Shown in pieces: positions 1 through 8,121 of a stretch of 18,431 nt of DNA. Position 1 is the first letter of the stretch. Each line of letters opens with the position of its first letter. Made by a program: the position numbers and the translations under genes. This stretch comes from Deltaproteobacteria bacterium. Its GTDB lineage: Bacteria; Desulfobacterota; Deferrimicrobia; Deferrimicrobiales; Deferrimicrobiaceae. The notes under the pieces were generated by a model. The model ran no database searches and was not told where the DNA came from. It saw only the letters and a program-made list of their open reading frames with translations. The stretch spans positions 1-18,431 of the forward strand of contig JAGGAJ010000013.1 of the NCBI GenBank assembly GCA_017889845.1, given 5' to 3'.

Positions 1-895
1 TGTCCGGTATCCCGGCGTGCCGGGTCGTAATGACAGCGCACCCCGCGGCGTACCCTTCGAGAATGGAAATGGGTTGTCCTTCGTAGGGGTAATAGGTTGG
101 GAGAGAAAGAATGTGCGCCTCGAAAAGAAGGTCGCGCTTCATATCCCCCCCTACCAGTCCATGGTATTTCACGTTCCCCTGCCGGGGGATCTTGTCCAGG
201 AATCGCCGTTCCTCCTCAACCGATTCAAACGCCCCCGCGAAGTCCAACCGCACGCTTCCCGGGAATTTTCCTTCCACCACCCGCCATGCCTCCAGCAATT
301 CCAGGTGTCCCTTCCCCGGGATCAGGTTACTGAGGAACAGCACCCGAAGCGGACCGGGTGTATCGAATTTCCTCCGGATCAGATCGGGAGGCGCGAACGA
401 CTCATCGTCCGCGAAATTCGGAACTACGCGAATCCTGCCAGCCGGCACCATCCCTTCGAACACCGTCCGGAGGGATTCCCCAAGTACAACGCACGCTCCC
501 ACCCGGCGGAGGAAAAACCGGTTCATTGCGGCCAATACGGCCGATCGGGCGAAGATCTGGTCCTTCAGCCCCCCCCCGTGAAGGTGAACCACGGTCCTGT
601 CGAGTGTATCGAAGGAAACCGCATAGATCAGCAGGTCCTTCAGATTCCCTGCCACCGACTGGGTGATCGTGAAGTAAACGGCGTCCCGGCCCCTCTTTCC
701 CCTCCAGACCCGCCAGAGAACACTTGCCATTTCGCCGATATGTCGTACCGAGTCGAATCCCTTGGCGAGCGTCTTCTTGCTGTAGTCGATCGCGGAGACT
801 TCGTGTCGACGTGAAAGCTCCGCCAGAAGGGCACCCGACGCGATCGTCTGTCCCGTTACCGGGGGCGGGAGAGGCGCAACGAACAGGATTCTCAT
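1..895 (-). CDS. GT4-family glycosyltransferase, C-terminus cut by window edge
   Basis: The frame opens at ATG 895 (MRILFVAPLPPPVTGQT) and stays open to the window edge, giving 298 residues; the stop lies outside. The N-terminus is the usual GT-B first strand followed by a glycine-containing loop. HLHGGG lies at about residues 104-109. The second Rossmann half has LFLSNLIPGKG at 186-196, with K195 in the place of the nucleotide-sugar phosphate-binding lysine. YEGQPISILEGYAAG gives the GT4 E-x7-E pair (E272, E280), followed by TTRHAGIPD. It should transfer a sugar from a nucleotide donor to the lipid-linked repeat unit on the cytoplasmic side of the membrane; donor and linkage cannot be read. 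The ATG lies one base after the TGA of the upstream methyltransferase, so it belongs to the same operon. A run of nine C at 569-577 stays in frame. Family is confident, specificity unknown. Confidence 0.9.
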   Translation of the reverse strand, partial: MRILFVAPLPPPVTGQTIASGALLAELSRRHEVSAIDYSKKTLAKGFDSVRHIGEMASVLWRVWRGKRGRDAVYFTITQSVAGNLKDLLIYAVSFDTLDRTVVHLHGGGLKDQIFARSAVLAAMNRFFLRRVGACVVLGESLRTVFEGMVPAGRIRVVPNFADDESFAPPDLIRRKFDTPGPLRVLFLSNLIPGKGHLELLEAWRVVEGKFPGSVRLDFAGAFESVEEERRFLDKIPRQGNVKYHGLVGGDMKRDLLFEAHILSLPTYYPYEGQPISILEGYAAGCAVITTRHAGIPD

Positions 896-896
896 G

Positions 897-1771
897 TCAA
901 ACGGAATGCGCTTGCCTTATGCAGACACAAAGGTGCATATGGTTATGCACAAACGGGAACCTTGCGAGGAATCGGTTCAACAGCCTGCCGGCGAGTCCCG
1001 GGTGGAATTCCCATCCATGGAATTTCACAAACAGGGTGCCGAATTCATGGAACACCCCGTCCATGTGCCCGACGGGGACGCTTTCCAGAATCTGGAAGCC
1101 GGCCCTCCGTAGGACCTCCTCGAACTCCTCTTTTTTTAGACGGTATTCGAAGAAATCGCCGAACAAAGGGTAGATTTCATACCTCCCCCTCCGGAACCTG
1201 TTGTACGAACCTCCACCGGGTAAAACCGCCCGCCCAAACAGATGCCGGATGACCCGACTCCGCCTTGCAACCGACAGGGGGTTCAGGTAGCGGTTCAGCT
1301 CGACAAGGAAGAAGCGCTTCTTGATTCTCCGAATCCGGTTCTGCGAAGGGACCGAGATGACAAGAATACCCCCCGGCTTCAGAACCCTCCGGATCTCCCG
1401 AAGAGGTTCCTCCATGCCCTCGCGGAAGTGTTCCAGAACCCCCAGGGAGATCAATCCGGAAATGGAGCCATCCCGGTACGGAAGGGCAAGGATATTGCCT
1501 TGTATCACCGGTAATCCGGGTGAACACCGCTGCACAGCACGGACGGTCTCGGGGTTGTACTCCACCCCCTCGATGTCGTATCCCAGATCGGCCAGATATT
1601 TCACATATCGTCCGAGTCCGCACCCGCCTTCGACGATCTTCCCGTATTTCGGAAGGTATTTCAGGATGTAGGGGGTAGTTTCATCTTTGTCGCACGACCG
1701 GAGCAGATCGTGGAATTCCTGCCCGTGCCACGAAAAGATGATGCTCTTATGCTCCGGGGGGGGTCCGTCAT
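897..1771 (-). CDS. Class I SAM-dependent methyltransferase, apparent 1-base frameshift at its start
   Basis: The body is a clear class I methyltransferase: motif I VEGGCGLGRYV, then an acidic strand end (YDIEGVE), LPYRDGSISGLISLGVLEHF (motif II and post-motif region) and LREIRRVLKPGGILVISVP. It likely methylates a sugar of the repeat unit or a precursor in the cytoplasm. The start is a problem. The reading frame of the body has no ATG, GTG or TTG between the upstream gene and the conserved core. The obvious ATG at 1771, 12 bases after the upstream stop, is out of frame because of a run of eight G on the + strand (1756-1763). With nine G the product would begin MTDPPPEHKSIIFSWHGQEF and run about 291 aa. 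I infer a homopolymer miscall or a real frameshift. Downstream, TGA 897-899 is one base from the next ATG. Confidence 0.8.
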
Positions 1772-1783
1772 TTCCCCGGCGAC

Positions 1784-2506
1784 CTATCTTTTCCTGGCCT
1801 TGACGCATAGGTCCCCCGTGAGGAGGGACGGATACACGGCCCGGATCGTGCCGAACAATCCGCCCCCGGTCACCTTGACGACGTCGAACCCTGTCTCGTC
1901 CAGCAATCTGCAGAGCGTCTTCTTCGTGAAGTAGTGTAGGTGCCCCCCGTCCCATCCAACCTCCCGCCAGTTGTGGGGGGTCGACGTGACGGGGAGCCTG
2001 CCGAAGAAGAGCTCGATCCGGTACCGGAGGTAGGCGATGTTGGGCACCTCGATTACGAATATCCCCCCTCTTTTCAGGACACGGCGGATTTCCCCGACAA
2101 CGCCGTACAGGTCGAAAACGTGCTCGATGACGGCCACGGAGGCGACGGTATTGAACATCCCGTCGGGGAATTCGATGCGCGCCCCAACATTGCACCGGGA
2201 AAAATAGATCGGGGCGCTCTCCCCGAAGCGCTCCCGCTTCCTTTCCTCCGCCTCCCGGATGCAGAACTCGGATATGTCCACGCCGTAGGCTTCCTGATAC
2301 TTCTCCCTCGCCCGGAATACGAGAGAACCGCTTCCGCAACCCACATCCAAAAATCTATCTCCCCCGTCGAGAAGACCAAGGACCAGGTCTTCCCGGTGGA
2401 CGTCGAATCGGCGAAACAGCTTCCGGAGCCGTGGGAATGTGTAATGGGGGACGCACTTTCCCTGCCCGTGCTGGATCTCGTACATCTGCTTTTCATCCAC
2501 GCTCAA
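1784..2506 (-). CDS. Class I SAM-dependent methyltransferase (240 aa)
   Basis: Motif I is FLDVGCGSG (residues 52-60), the acidic residue after strand 2 is in YGVDIS, and FNTVASVAVIEHVFDLYGVVGEIRRVLKRGGIFVIEVPN matches the Methyltransf_11/23 core. The later WDGGHLHYFTKKTLCRLLDETGF segment is common in methyltransferases of polysaccharide and lipid-sugar loci. It probably O- or N-methylates a sugar; the substrate cannot be read. The longest start is TTG 2506, whose TTGA overlaps the stop of the upstream glycosyltransferase (TGA 2503-2505), with GGGAG just before. An internal ATG at residue 8 (about 2485) is an alternative. The stop TAG is 1784-1786. It is a different sequence from the adjacent methyltransferase, so the two are not a simple recent duplication. 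Confidence 0.88.
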   Translation of the reverse strand: MSVDEKQMYEIQHGQGKCVPHYTFPRLRKLFRRFDVHREDLVLGLLDGGDRFLDVGCGSGSLVFRAREKYQEAYGVDISEFCIREAEERKRERFGESAPIYFSRCNVGARIEFPDGMFNTVASVAVIEHVFDLYGVVGEIRRVLKRGGIFVIEVPNIAYLRYRIELFFGRLPVTSTPHNWREVGWDGGHLHYFTKKTLCRLLDETGFDVVKVTGGGLFGTIRAVYPSLLTGDLCVKARKR

Positions 2507-3669
2507 TGTCTCCCGGTTCCGGCAACCGCCTTCTCGTAAATACGAACGGTTTCCGAAGCAGCCCGTTCCCAGGAATATCCCTTGGCCCGTTCCAGCCCCC
2601 GGCGTTTCATCTCCTCCATCAACTTCTCGTCCCGCAAAACCTGTCCGACTTTCTCGGCGATATCCTCCGGTGATTCAGGGTCGAAGAGGATTCCGGCGTC
2701 GCCAACAACCTCCGGGAGCGTGGTCGCCCGGGAGCACGCCACCGGGCATCCGCAAGCCATCGCCTCGAGCACCGGAATCCCGAATCCCTCGAAGAGCGAA
2801 GGGAACACGAGGAGCCGCGCCAGATTGTAAAAAACTGGCAGTTCCTCGCGAGGTACGTAGCCGACCGGACGGACGGTGTCCCGGAGTCCGGCTCGCCCGA
2901 TCTCCTCGAGCAGATCGGCGTGGAACTCCTTCGCCACGCCGGTAAGGACGAGTTCGCCGTCCCATCGGTTCCGTTCCCTGAGAATACGGAGTGCCGCCAG
3001 CAACCTTCGGTGATTCTTGTGGGGCCAGGTGGCAGCCGGATAGAAGAGGAAGGGGCGCTCCAACCCGAACCTGCGCCGGATAGCGGACAATACCTCGGGA
3101 TCGTCGATTGGGCGGAACTCCGGCCCGTACCCGATGGGGATTACATCCACTTTATCCTCGTTGATCCCGTACTGCTCCACGAGGCAACGACGGGTGAATT
3201 CCGCACTGACGATGATCCGGGCCGCAACCCCCGCCGACCTCCGGTACTCCCTGTTCCGACGTCTCAATTCCCGCGCGGGAAAGAATTCGGGGTAATACAC
3301 GTGCTGCATATCCCAGAACGTGAGAACGGCCGGTTTCCCGGCCCGCACCGGCCGGATGACGGAGAAAGGATGGTGTATCACGTCCGCGGGGAATTTCCTG
3401 ACAGAAGGGGATAATAGATCCATTCCACCGAGAAGCCGAATTCCCGCCCGGAGAGCTCCAGATACCGAGCGGCTCCCGGCCCCGTACTCGCGGATCGAGA
3501 AAGCCGGATTCCGGATGGCGAACTCCCGTCCGTGCGGAAGCGTGCAGAGGATCGTGTACCGGTTCACGCGGTCGCCCGCCTGGAGAAAGTGAACCAGATT
3601 GCGGAAATATGTCTCGATCCCACCCATTCTGCCGGGAGAGAAATCGATCCCGTTCAATGCGACATGCAT
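2503..3669 (-). CDS. GT4-family glycosyltransferase (mannosyltransferase-like, 388 aa)
   Basis: This is a full-length GT-B enzyme. It starts MHVALNGIDFSPGRMGGIETY, the glycine-rich acceptor-side loop typical of GT4. FLFYPAATWPHKNHRRLL (about 207-224) is the hinge and start of the donor half, with K218 in the phosphate-binding position. LFEGFGIPVLEAMACGCPV gives the E-x7-E pair E294/E302. The pattern is close to bacterial mannosyltransferases of the WbaZ/MtfB kind, but donor identity is inference. ATG 3669 has AAAGG six bases upstream and overlaps the end of the preceding glycosyltransferase by 16 bases. Its TGA overlaps the TTG of the next methyltransferase. It acts on the cytoplasmic face during repeat-unit assembly. 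Confidence 0.92.
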   Translation of the reverse strand: MHVALNGIDFSPGRMGGIETYFRNLVHFLQAGDRVNRYTILCTLPHGREFAIRNPAFSIREYGAGSRSVSGALRAGIRLLGGMDLLSPSVRKFPADVIHHPFSVIRPVRAGKPAVLTFWDMQHVYYPEFFPARELRRRNREYRRSAGVAARIIVSAEFTRRCLVEQYGINEDKVDVIPIGYGPEFRPIDDPEVLSAIRRRFGLERPFLFYPAATWPHKNHRRLLAALRILRERNRWDGELVLTGVAKEFHADLLEEIGRAGLRDTVRPVGYVPREELPVFYNLARLLVFPSLFEGFGIPVLEAMACGCPVACSRATTLPEVVGDAGILFDPESPEDIAEKVGQVLRDEKLMEEMKRRGLERAKGYSWERAASETVRIYEKAVAGTGRH

Positions 3670-4808
3670 GGGTCGCCTTTCAGGGCGAATTCCACGGCCC
3701 GCGCGTACACCTCGGCGGCTTTTTCCGGCGTGAAGGCCGCCGCCATCTCTCTGGACCTCGCTCCCATTCCGGCCAGGTCATGCCGCCCCATGGCGATGTC
3801 CTTCATCTTTTCCGACAGGCTCCGGTCCCGGTTCGGATCGAACGAAAATCCGTTCACTCCCTCCCGGACGGCGTCCGGAAAGCAACCGCACCGATCGGAT
3901 ACCAGCACCGGCAATCCGCTCGCCATGGCTTCGACCACGACCAGGCCCCACGGCTCGGAGAGACTGGGCAGGATGAACACATCGCTCAGGGCATAGTAGA
4001 GAGGAACCTCTCTCCTCTGTTTGAAACCGGGCAGAAAGACGCCCTCCAGCCCCCCCTCCCGGACGAACCGCTCGATATCCCGGCGTTGCGGCCCGTCCCC
4101 GACCATGATCAGCCCCCATTCCCTGAACCCGTCCTTCCGAAGTCGACCGAATGCCCGGAGCAGTGCCATGAGGTTTTTCTCCACGGAGAAACGTCCGACG
4201 TAGAGAAAATTCTTTGGAGGGATCCCCAAAGACCGGCAATGCGCGGCTTTCCCAGGCCTTATCCGGGCCACTTCGCGGTCGTACATGCCCACGTCGATCG
4301 GGCCGGTTCCGAACTTGATGAACACTCTCTCCGGAGGCATGCCGAGGGAAACGGCGTAATCCCGATGCCTTGTTCCATCCACGAGAGCCGCGTCAAAGCG
4401 GGACACGAAGGCTCTTTTCATCCGCTCCCGGATCGAGCGCCGGGTCCTGTCCAGATAGTGGGACTCCACGATGATCAGAGATTTCCGTTTCCGGATTTTC
4501 GCCCAGGCATGGGCCACCCAGAATGCCGCATAATTGTATCCGCCGACGACCACGACCTCTGGGGTATGGCGCTCGAGAAGATTCCAGGCCTTCGAAACGC
4601 TCTTCCATCGGCCCGCGTCCTCCTCCCGGCCTTCGGATATGACCTCATAGGGAAACTCGATCTCTTCCTTGTCGATCTTCCATTCCCGGTTCCCTGCCGT
4701 CTCGGCCAGGTACACCACCAGGAAGCTCCCCCCGTCTTTTCGGGCGAGCGCGTTGAACAGGAGCGTTTTGTACGGCGCAATGATGTTCTGGAAGAACAGC
4801 GTTTTCAA
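3654..4808 (-). CDS. GT4-family glycosyltransferase (384 aa, TTG start)
   Basis: A second complete GT-B glycosyltransferase. After MKTLFFQNIIAPYKTLLFNAL come VVVVGGYNYAAFWVAHAWA (about 85-103), the donor-domain segment FLYVGRFSVEKNL (201-213, with K211), VGDGPQRRDIE (236-246), and SEPWGLVVVEAMASGLPV with E285 and E293 as the E-x7-E pair. The open frame continues upstream to 4940, but that part overlaps the preceding gene. TTG 4808, which shares TTGA with the upstream stop (TGA 4805-4807), places the first beta strand at the N-terminus as family members have it, so I chose it. Neighbours on both sides are glycosyltransferases. It adds one sugar of the repeat unit; donor unknown. Confidence 0.9.
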   Translation of the reverse strand: MKTLFFQNIIAPYKTLLFNALARKDGGSFLVVYLAETAGNREWKIDKEEIEFPYEVISEGREEDAGRWKSVSKAWNLLERHTPEVVVVGGYNYAAFWVAHAWAKIRKRKSLIIVESHYLDRTRRSIRERMKRAFVSRFDAALVDGTRHRDYAVSLGMPPERVFIKFGTGPIDVGMYDREVARIRPGKAAHCRSLGIPPKNFLYVGRFSVEKNLMALLRAFGRLRKDGFREWGLIMVGDGPQRRDIERFVREGGLEGVFLPGFKQRREVPLYYALSDVFILPSLSEPWGLVVVEAMASGLPVLVSDRCGCFPDAVREGVNGFSFDPNRDRSLSEKMKDIAMGRHDLAGMGARSREMAAAFTPEKAAEVYARAVEFALKGDPCMSH

Positions 4809-5725
4809 CTGGAACCGGAAACCCCCCGCACCATGCGCACGATCTTTCCGCCGATGTAGTCGAAATCGCCCTGCCGGAGGTAATGGAACAGCTTCCTCGC
4901 CTTGCAGAGAGCCTTTCGCCCCAGGTATTGCCTTCCCCACGGGATGTCAGTGCGCATGAGGATTCCCCGGCTTTCCCGTATCTTGACCCACTCCTCGACG
5001 CCGACGGTCCGGTCGATCGTCCCGCTCTTCGCCTTACCGTGGATCCGAAATGCCCCGAGGGAATCGCGGATGAACCGGAACCGGGCGCCGCCCAGCCCGA
5101 TCCTGACGAAGTAGTCGCCGTCCATGGCATATCGCAATCCGGCCTGCAACGGATATCGCCGGACGATCTCCTTCCGGAAAAATGCGGATTGATTGGTGAT
5201 GTTCCACCCGTCGTACAGCAGACATTCGACGGAGAACGGCGTGTACCGATGTTCGTGGAGAATCTCGTCCTCCTCGTCGATCGTGCACATGTTCCCGAAA
5301 TATACGTCATATTGGGGTGACTCCCGGTACGCCTTGACCACTTTCCAGAACGCTCCAGGAAGATAAATGTCGTCGGAGTTCTGCCAGGCCACGAGGTCTC
5401 CCGTCGCTATCCGGAATCCCTTGTTGATCGCATCGGACTGCCCCCTGTCCTCCTCGCTGACCCACGCCGACAGGTGGTGCTCGTATTTCCGGAGAATATC
5501 GACACTCCCGTCCCCTGAGCCACCGTCGACGACGATGTACTCAAGGTTCGGGTATCCCTGGTTCAGGACGCTCAGGATTGTCCTTTCCAGGAACCCGGCC
5601 TGGTTGAAGGAGGGGGTAACGACGCTGATCCTCGGAAGGTTTCCGGCATCCCCCTTCGCCGGCGCCGGAACGGGCGGGGCCGCCTGGAGAAAGGATCGGA
5701 TATCGCCGGAGGTGATTCTTTTCAA
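4805..5725 (-). CDS. GT2-family glycosyltransferase (306 aa, TTG start)
   Basis: A GT-A fold inverting transferase: ISVVTPSFNQAGFLERTILSVLNQGYPNLEYIVVDGGSGDGS (33-74) is the GT2 signature, and VAWQNSDDIYLPGAFW (112-127) holds the metal/nucleotide-binding acidic motif in the form NSDD (116-119). NQSAFFRKEIVRR and YAMDGDYFVRIGL further on match the acceptor-side segment of WcaA/WcaE-like enzymes. There is no ATG near the domain start. TTG 5725 overlaps the stop of the upstream membrane protein as TTGA, and the roughly 30-residue lead before the fold is Pro/Ala-rich. The stop TGA 4805-4807 again forms TTGA with the next gene. It likely adds a sugar to the lipid-linked oligosaccharide in the cytoplasm. 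Confidence 0.9.
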   Translation of the reverse strand: MKRITSGDIRSFLQAAPPVPAPAKGDAGNLPRISVVTPSFNQAGFLERTILSVLNQGYPNLEYIVVDGGSGDGSVDILRKYEHHLSAWVSEEDRGQSDAINKGFRIATGDLVAWQNSDDIYLPGAFWKVVKAYRESPQYDVYFGNMCTIDEEDEILHEHRYTPFSVECLLYDGWNITNQSAFFRKEIVRRYPLQAGLRYAMDGDYFVRIGLGGARFRFIRDSLGAFRIHGKAKSGTIDRTVGVEEWVKIRESRGILMRTDIPWGRQYLGRKALCKARKLFHYLRQGDFDYIGGKIVRMVRGVSGSS

Positions 5726-6996
5726 ACGACCGGCACCGCGAAGCGGGAAGAAAACCGCATTAAGGCCCGCAGCATCAGGATCGCAAGGCACCAGGCCGCG
5801 AGATCGTACGCCACCTTGTACGGAATTGCAGGGAACGGCAGCCCGATATACAACTGCAGAGCCACGTCCAGATACAGGAGAACGTAACCCATCCAATCCT
5901 CGACGAACCGCGTCTGCCGGATTCGGTGGAAAGCCGCCCCGAAGAGGAATCCGAGGCCTCCGCATAAAGCGACACCCACGGGGAAACCGAACATCGCCTG
6001 GAGGACCACCATGTTCGGGAAGGCGACCCCGCTGATGTCTCCCTCCTCTGCCAATCCCACGGACGCACCGAGGTAGTTGCCCGACCGGAAAGTGATCTCC
6101 TTCTCCTCCGAGCGGGGAAGCCAGAACAGGGGAAGGGCATCCCGCGCGCGCTGTGCAGTCCTCTCGAACTCTTCCTCCCGGAACGCGAGTTGCCCCGCGG
6201 AATACAGGTCGAAACGTTCCTGGGCCGCAAGGAATGTCACTCCCCGCTGTACATCGTCGGCGAGCGTTTTATCGAGGTTTTCCGCGATCCCTGACACAAC
6301 CTCGAGGGGGCTCGAGAAACCCACCGTCTCGAACCGGGTCCATACCAGGGCAGGGCCGATCAGGAACACGAGGACGGTCGCGACAGCCCCGGTTGCCACG
6401 ATCCGCATGGAGGGGGAACGCCTCCAATAGCAGAAACCGAAAGCGGCCGCCACGATAACGTACAGGGCAAATTCCTTCGTGAGAGTCGCGACACCGAAAA
6501 GAATATCCACCAGAACCGCCAGTATCAGCAACGGCCCGATCCTCCCGCCGGAAGCGACCCAGGCGATGAACGGCGCCAACCGGAATGCCAGCGAATCGAG
6601 AATCATCTGGGCGTACGGGAGCTGGAACAGCGCCTCAGACTCTTCATGCTGGTACCGCGCGATCCCCCCGAGGAAAAGCATCGCCGTTTTGTACAAGGCC
6701 ATAAGCCCCCAGAAAATCCAGCAGGCCCGGAAGAAGAAAGGCGGTGCCGTGATCTTTCCCGCCGGAATGGCTTCCTTCAGTGGTCGTCCGGAGCCCCCCA
6801 GAATCAGTCCGGCCAGATGCACGATCCCGTACACCATCAGCAACCGTTCGTATTCGGGATCCCGTTCCACGTCCAGGAGGACCATGGGGAAAAGAACCAG
6901 GAAGAGGATTCCGATGACCAGGAAGAGGACAAGGGGGGAAATGGCCCATCCCTGCGCGAAAAAGCAGCCGGTCCGTTTTCCCGCCATGCCGCTCAC
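5722..6996 (-). CDS. Wzy-like polysaccharide repeat-unit polymerase, multi-pass membrane protein (424 aa)
   Basis: Hydrophobic segments cover much of the protein: about 18-42, 48-68, 86-110, 140-190, 196-215 and several in the last 130 residues (for example VVLQAMFGFPVGVALCGG and YVLLYLDVALQLYIG). Between roughly 220 and 310 lies one large hydrophilic stretch with many charged residues. That layout, many helices plus one long extracytoplasmic loop, is what Wzy-type O-antigen/EPS polymerases show. Sequence identity in the family is low, so the call rests on topology and on context, since the operon has Wzx, Wzz and an initiating transferase but no other polymerase candidate. GTG 6996 shares GTGA with the upstream stop; ATG 6987, three codons inside, is an alternative. 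It would join flipped repeat units at the periplasmic face. Confidence 0.7.
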   Translation of the reverse strand: MSGMAGKRTGCFFAQGWAISPLVLFLVIGILFLVLFPMVLLDVERDPEYERLLMVYGIVHLAGLILGGSGRPLKEAIPAGKITAPPFFFRACWIFWGLMALYKTAMLFLGGIARYQHEESEALFQLPYAQMILDSLAFRLAPFIAWVASGGRIGPLLILAVLVDILFGVATLTKEFALYVIVAAAFGFCYWRRSPSMRIVATGAVATVLVFLIGPALVWTRFETVGFSSPLEVVSGIAENLDKTLADDVQRGVTFLAAQERFDLYSAGQLAFREEEFERTAQRARDALPLFWLPRSEEKEITFRSGNYLGASVGLAEEGDISGVAFPNMVVLQAMFGFPVGVALCGGLGFLFGAAFHRIRQTRFVEDWMGYVLLYLDVALQLYIGLPFPAIPYKVAYDLAAWCLAILMLRALMRFSSRFAVPVV

Positions 6997-8096
6997 TCCG
7001 CTCCCTCGACAATCGCCCGGTCTTCCCAGATCGAGACTCCCCTGGCATGTGCCGCCCGGAGAAGCCCATCCCGGACGGTCCGGTTGAACCGCTCCCAGGT
7101 GAACCGGGTCTCCACGAGTCGGCGGGCCTTATCCGCGAGGTCCAGAAGCCGTTCTTCCGGCGCATACTGCAATTCGTCCAGTTTCTGCAGGTTGTGCCGC
7201 ATGTCCGTGATGCTCATCGGGATGATCTCGGGCATCCCGTAATAACCCGTCTGGGGCGTGCAGCAGACGGGGAAACCCCACGCCATGCACTCCAGGATCG
7301 TGGTGGGGTTCGGATCGGATACACCCAGCGTGACAAAGAAGTCACACTCCAGCGCCAATCGATTCATGTAGGACAAGTCCAGGAATTTCCAGGGCCGGAA
7401 TTCCGTGTTCCGGACCGGGGGCCCGCTTCCGATTACGAGGCACCGGTGCTGCCTCGCAAGGCCGAACAGGATGGAAAGCAGGTGCGTACCCTTCATTGCG
7501 GCGCTCCGCCCGAGATAAAAGAACGTCCGCTTCCCCGGCGGATTAAAGCGTTTCTTCACCCTCGGAAAGCGCGAGGCATCGATGGCCATATCCACGCGGG
7601 TGATTTTATCCTTCCAATGGGCGAACGGGCTTTCATCCCAGGTGTCGAACCAATAAGGTCCCATGATCCCCAGAAGCCCGTCGACGTGCCGGTAATACGG
7701 GTCGAACCAGGCGTTTTCCTCGGCCATCCGATGACTGAGCGGGAACATCGCTACCCGAAGGGCGAAGCGTTCATCCCGGCACGCACGGTTCCAAACCTTG
7801 CGTACGTCCTCGGGATACGGATGCCCGAAGAGGATTTCTTCACTCCCCCCCGAAATCCGGATCTCTTCCGTCCAGTCGTAAAGGAGCGTCTTGGCCCGCG
7901 ATTGAAGCATGGGAAACACATTCGCCGTGATGGAAAGCGGGGAACGCTGCATCCACCCTTCCATCCGGGGAGCCGTCCGTGACCCGACGAGGCTCACGGG
8001 GATGCCGGCCCGCTGCGCGATCCGCTTCAGCCTTCCCATGGCAACGCCGTACCGGTCCCGATCGGATCGGCCCGCATAGACAAAATGGACTCTCAT
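6993..8096 (-). CDS. GT4-like glycosyltransferase with a D-x7-E variant motif (367 aa)
   Basis: The chosen start, ATG 8096 (MRVHFVYAGRSD), has GGGGA eight bases upstream; ATG 8105 three codons earlier is possible. RTFFYLGRSAAMKGTHLL (190-207) is the donor-domain hinge with K202, and CLVIGSGPPVRN (219-230) is the following strand and loop. The usual E-x7-E is here D261-x7-E269 in SDPNPTTILECMAWGFPV, so the first glutamate is replaced. The N-terminal half is not typical of common GT4 groups and contains FPLSHRMAEENAWFDPYY. It sits between flippase and polymerase genes and probably adds a sugar to the repeat unit. The family call is fairly sure; activity is likely but the motif change should be kept in mind. 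TGA 6993-6995 overlaps the next start. Confidence 0.82.
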   Translation of the reverse strand: MRVHFVYAGRSDRDRYGVAMGRLKRIAQRAGIPVSLVGSRTAPRMEGWMQRSPLSITANVFPMLQSRAKTLLYDWTEEIRISGGSEEILFGHPYPEDVRKVWNRACRDERFALRVAMFPLSHRMAEENAWFDPYYRHVDGLLGIMGPYWFDTWDESPFAHWKDKITRVDMAIDASRFPRVKKRFNPPGKRTFFYLGRSAAMKGTHLLSILFGLARQHRCLVIGSGPPVRNTEFRPWKFLDLSYMNRLALECDFFVTLGVSDPNPTTILECMAWGFPVCCTPQTGYYGMPEIIPMSITDMRHNLQKLDELQYAPEERLLDLADKARRLVETRFTWERFNRTVRDGLLRAAHARGVSIWEDRAIVEGAE

Positions 8097-8121
8097 GAGG
8101 TGCATCCCCAGCCCGTTGAAA

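Noticed and set aside
569..577. Run of nine C in the left-edge glycosyltransferase as another frameshift site
   Set aside because: The translation stays in frame on both sides and gives HLHGGGLKDQ, as expected for the family.
1784..2339. Upstream extension of the 897-1771 methyltransferase frame to 2339
   Set aside because: It runs inside the other methyltransferase in a second frame and encodes Arg/Gly/Pro-rich sequence typical of a shadow frame.
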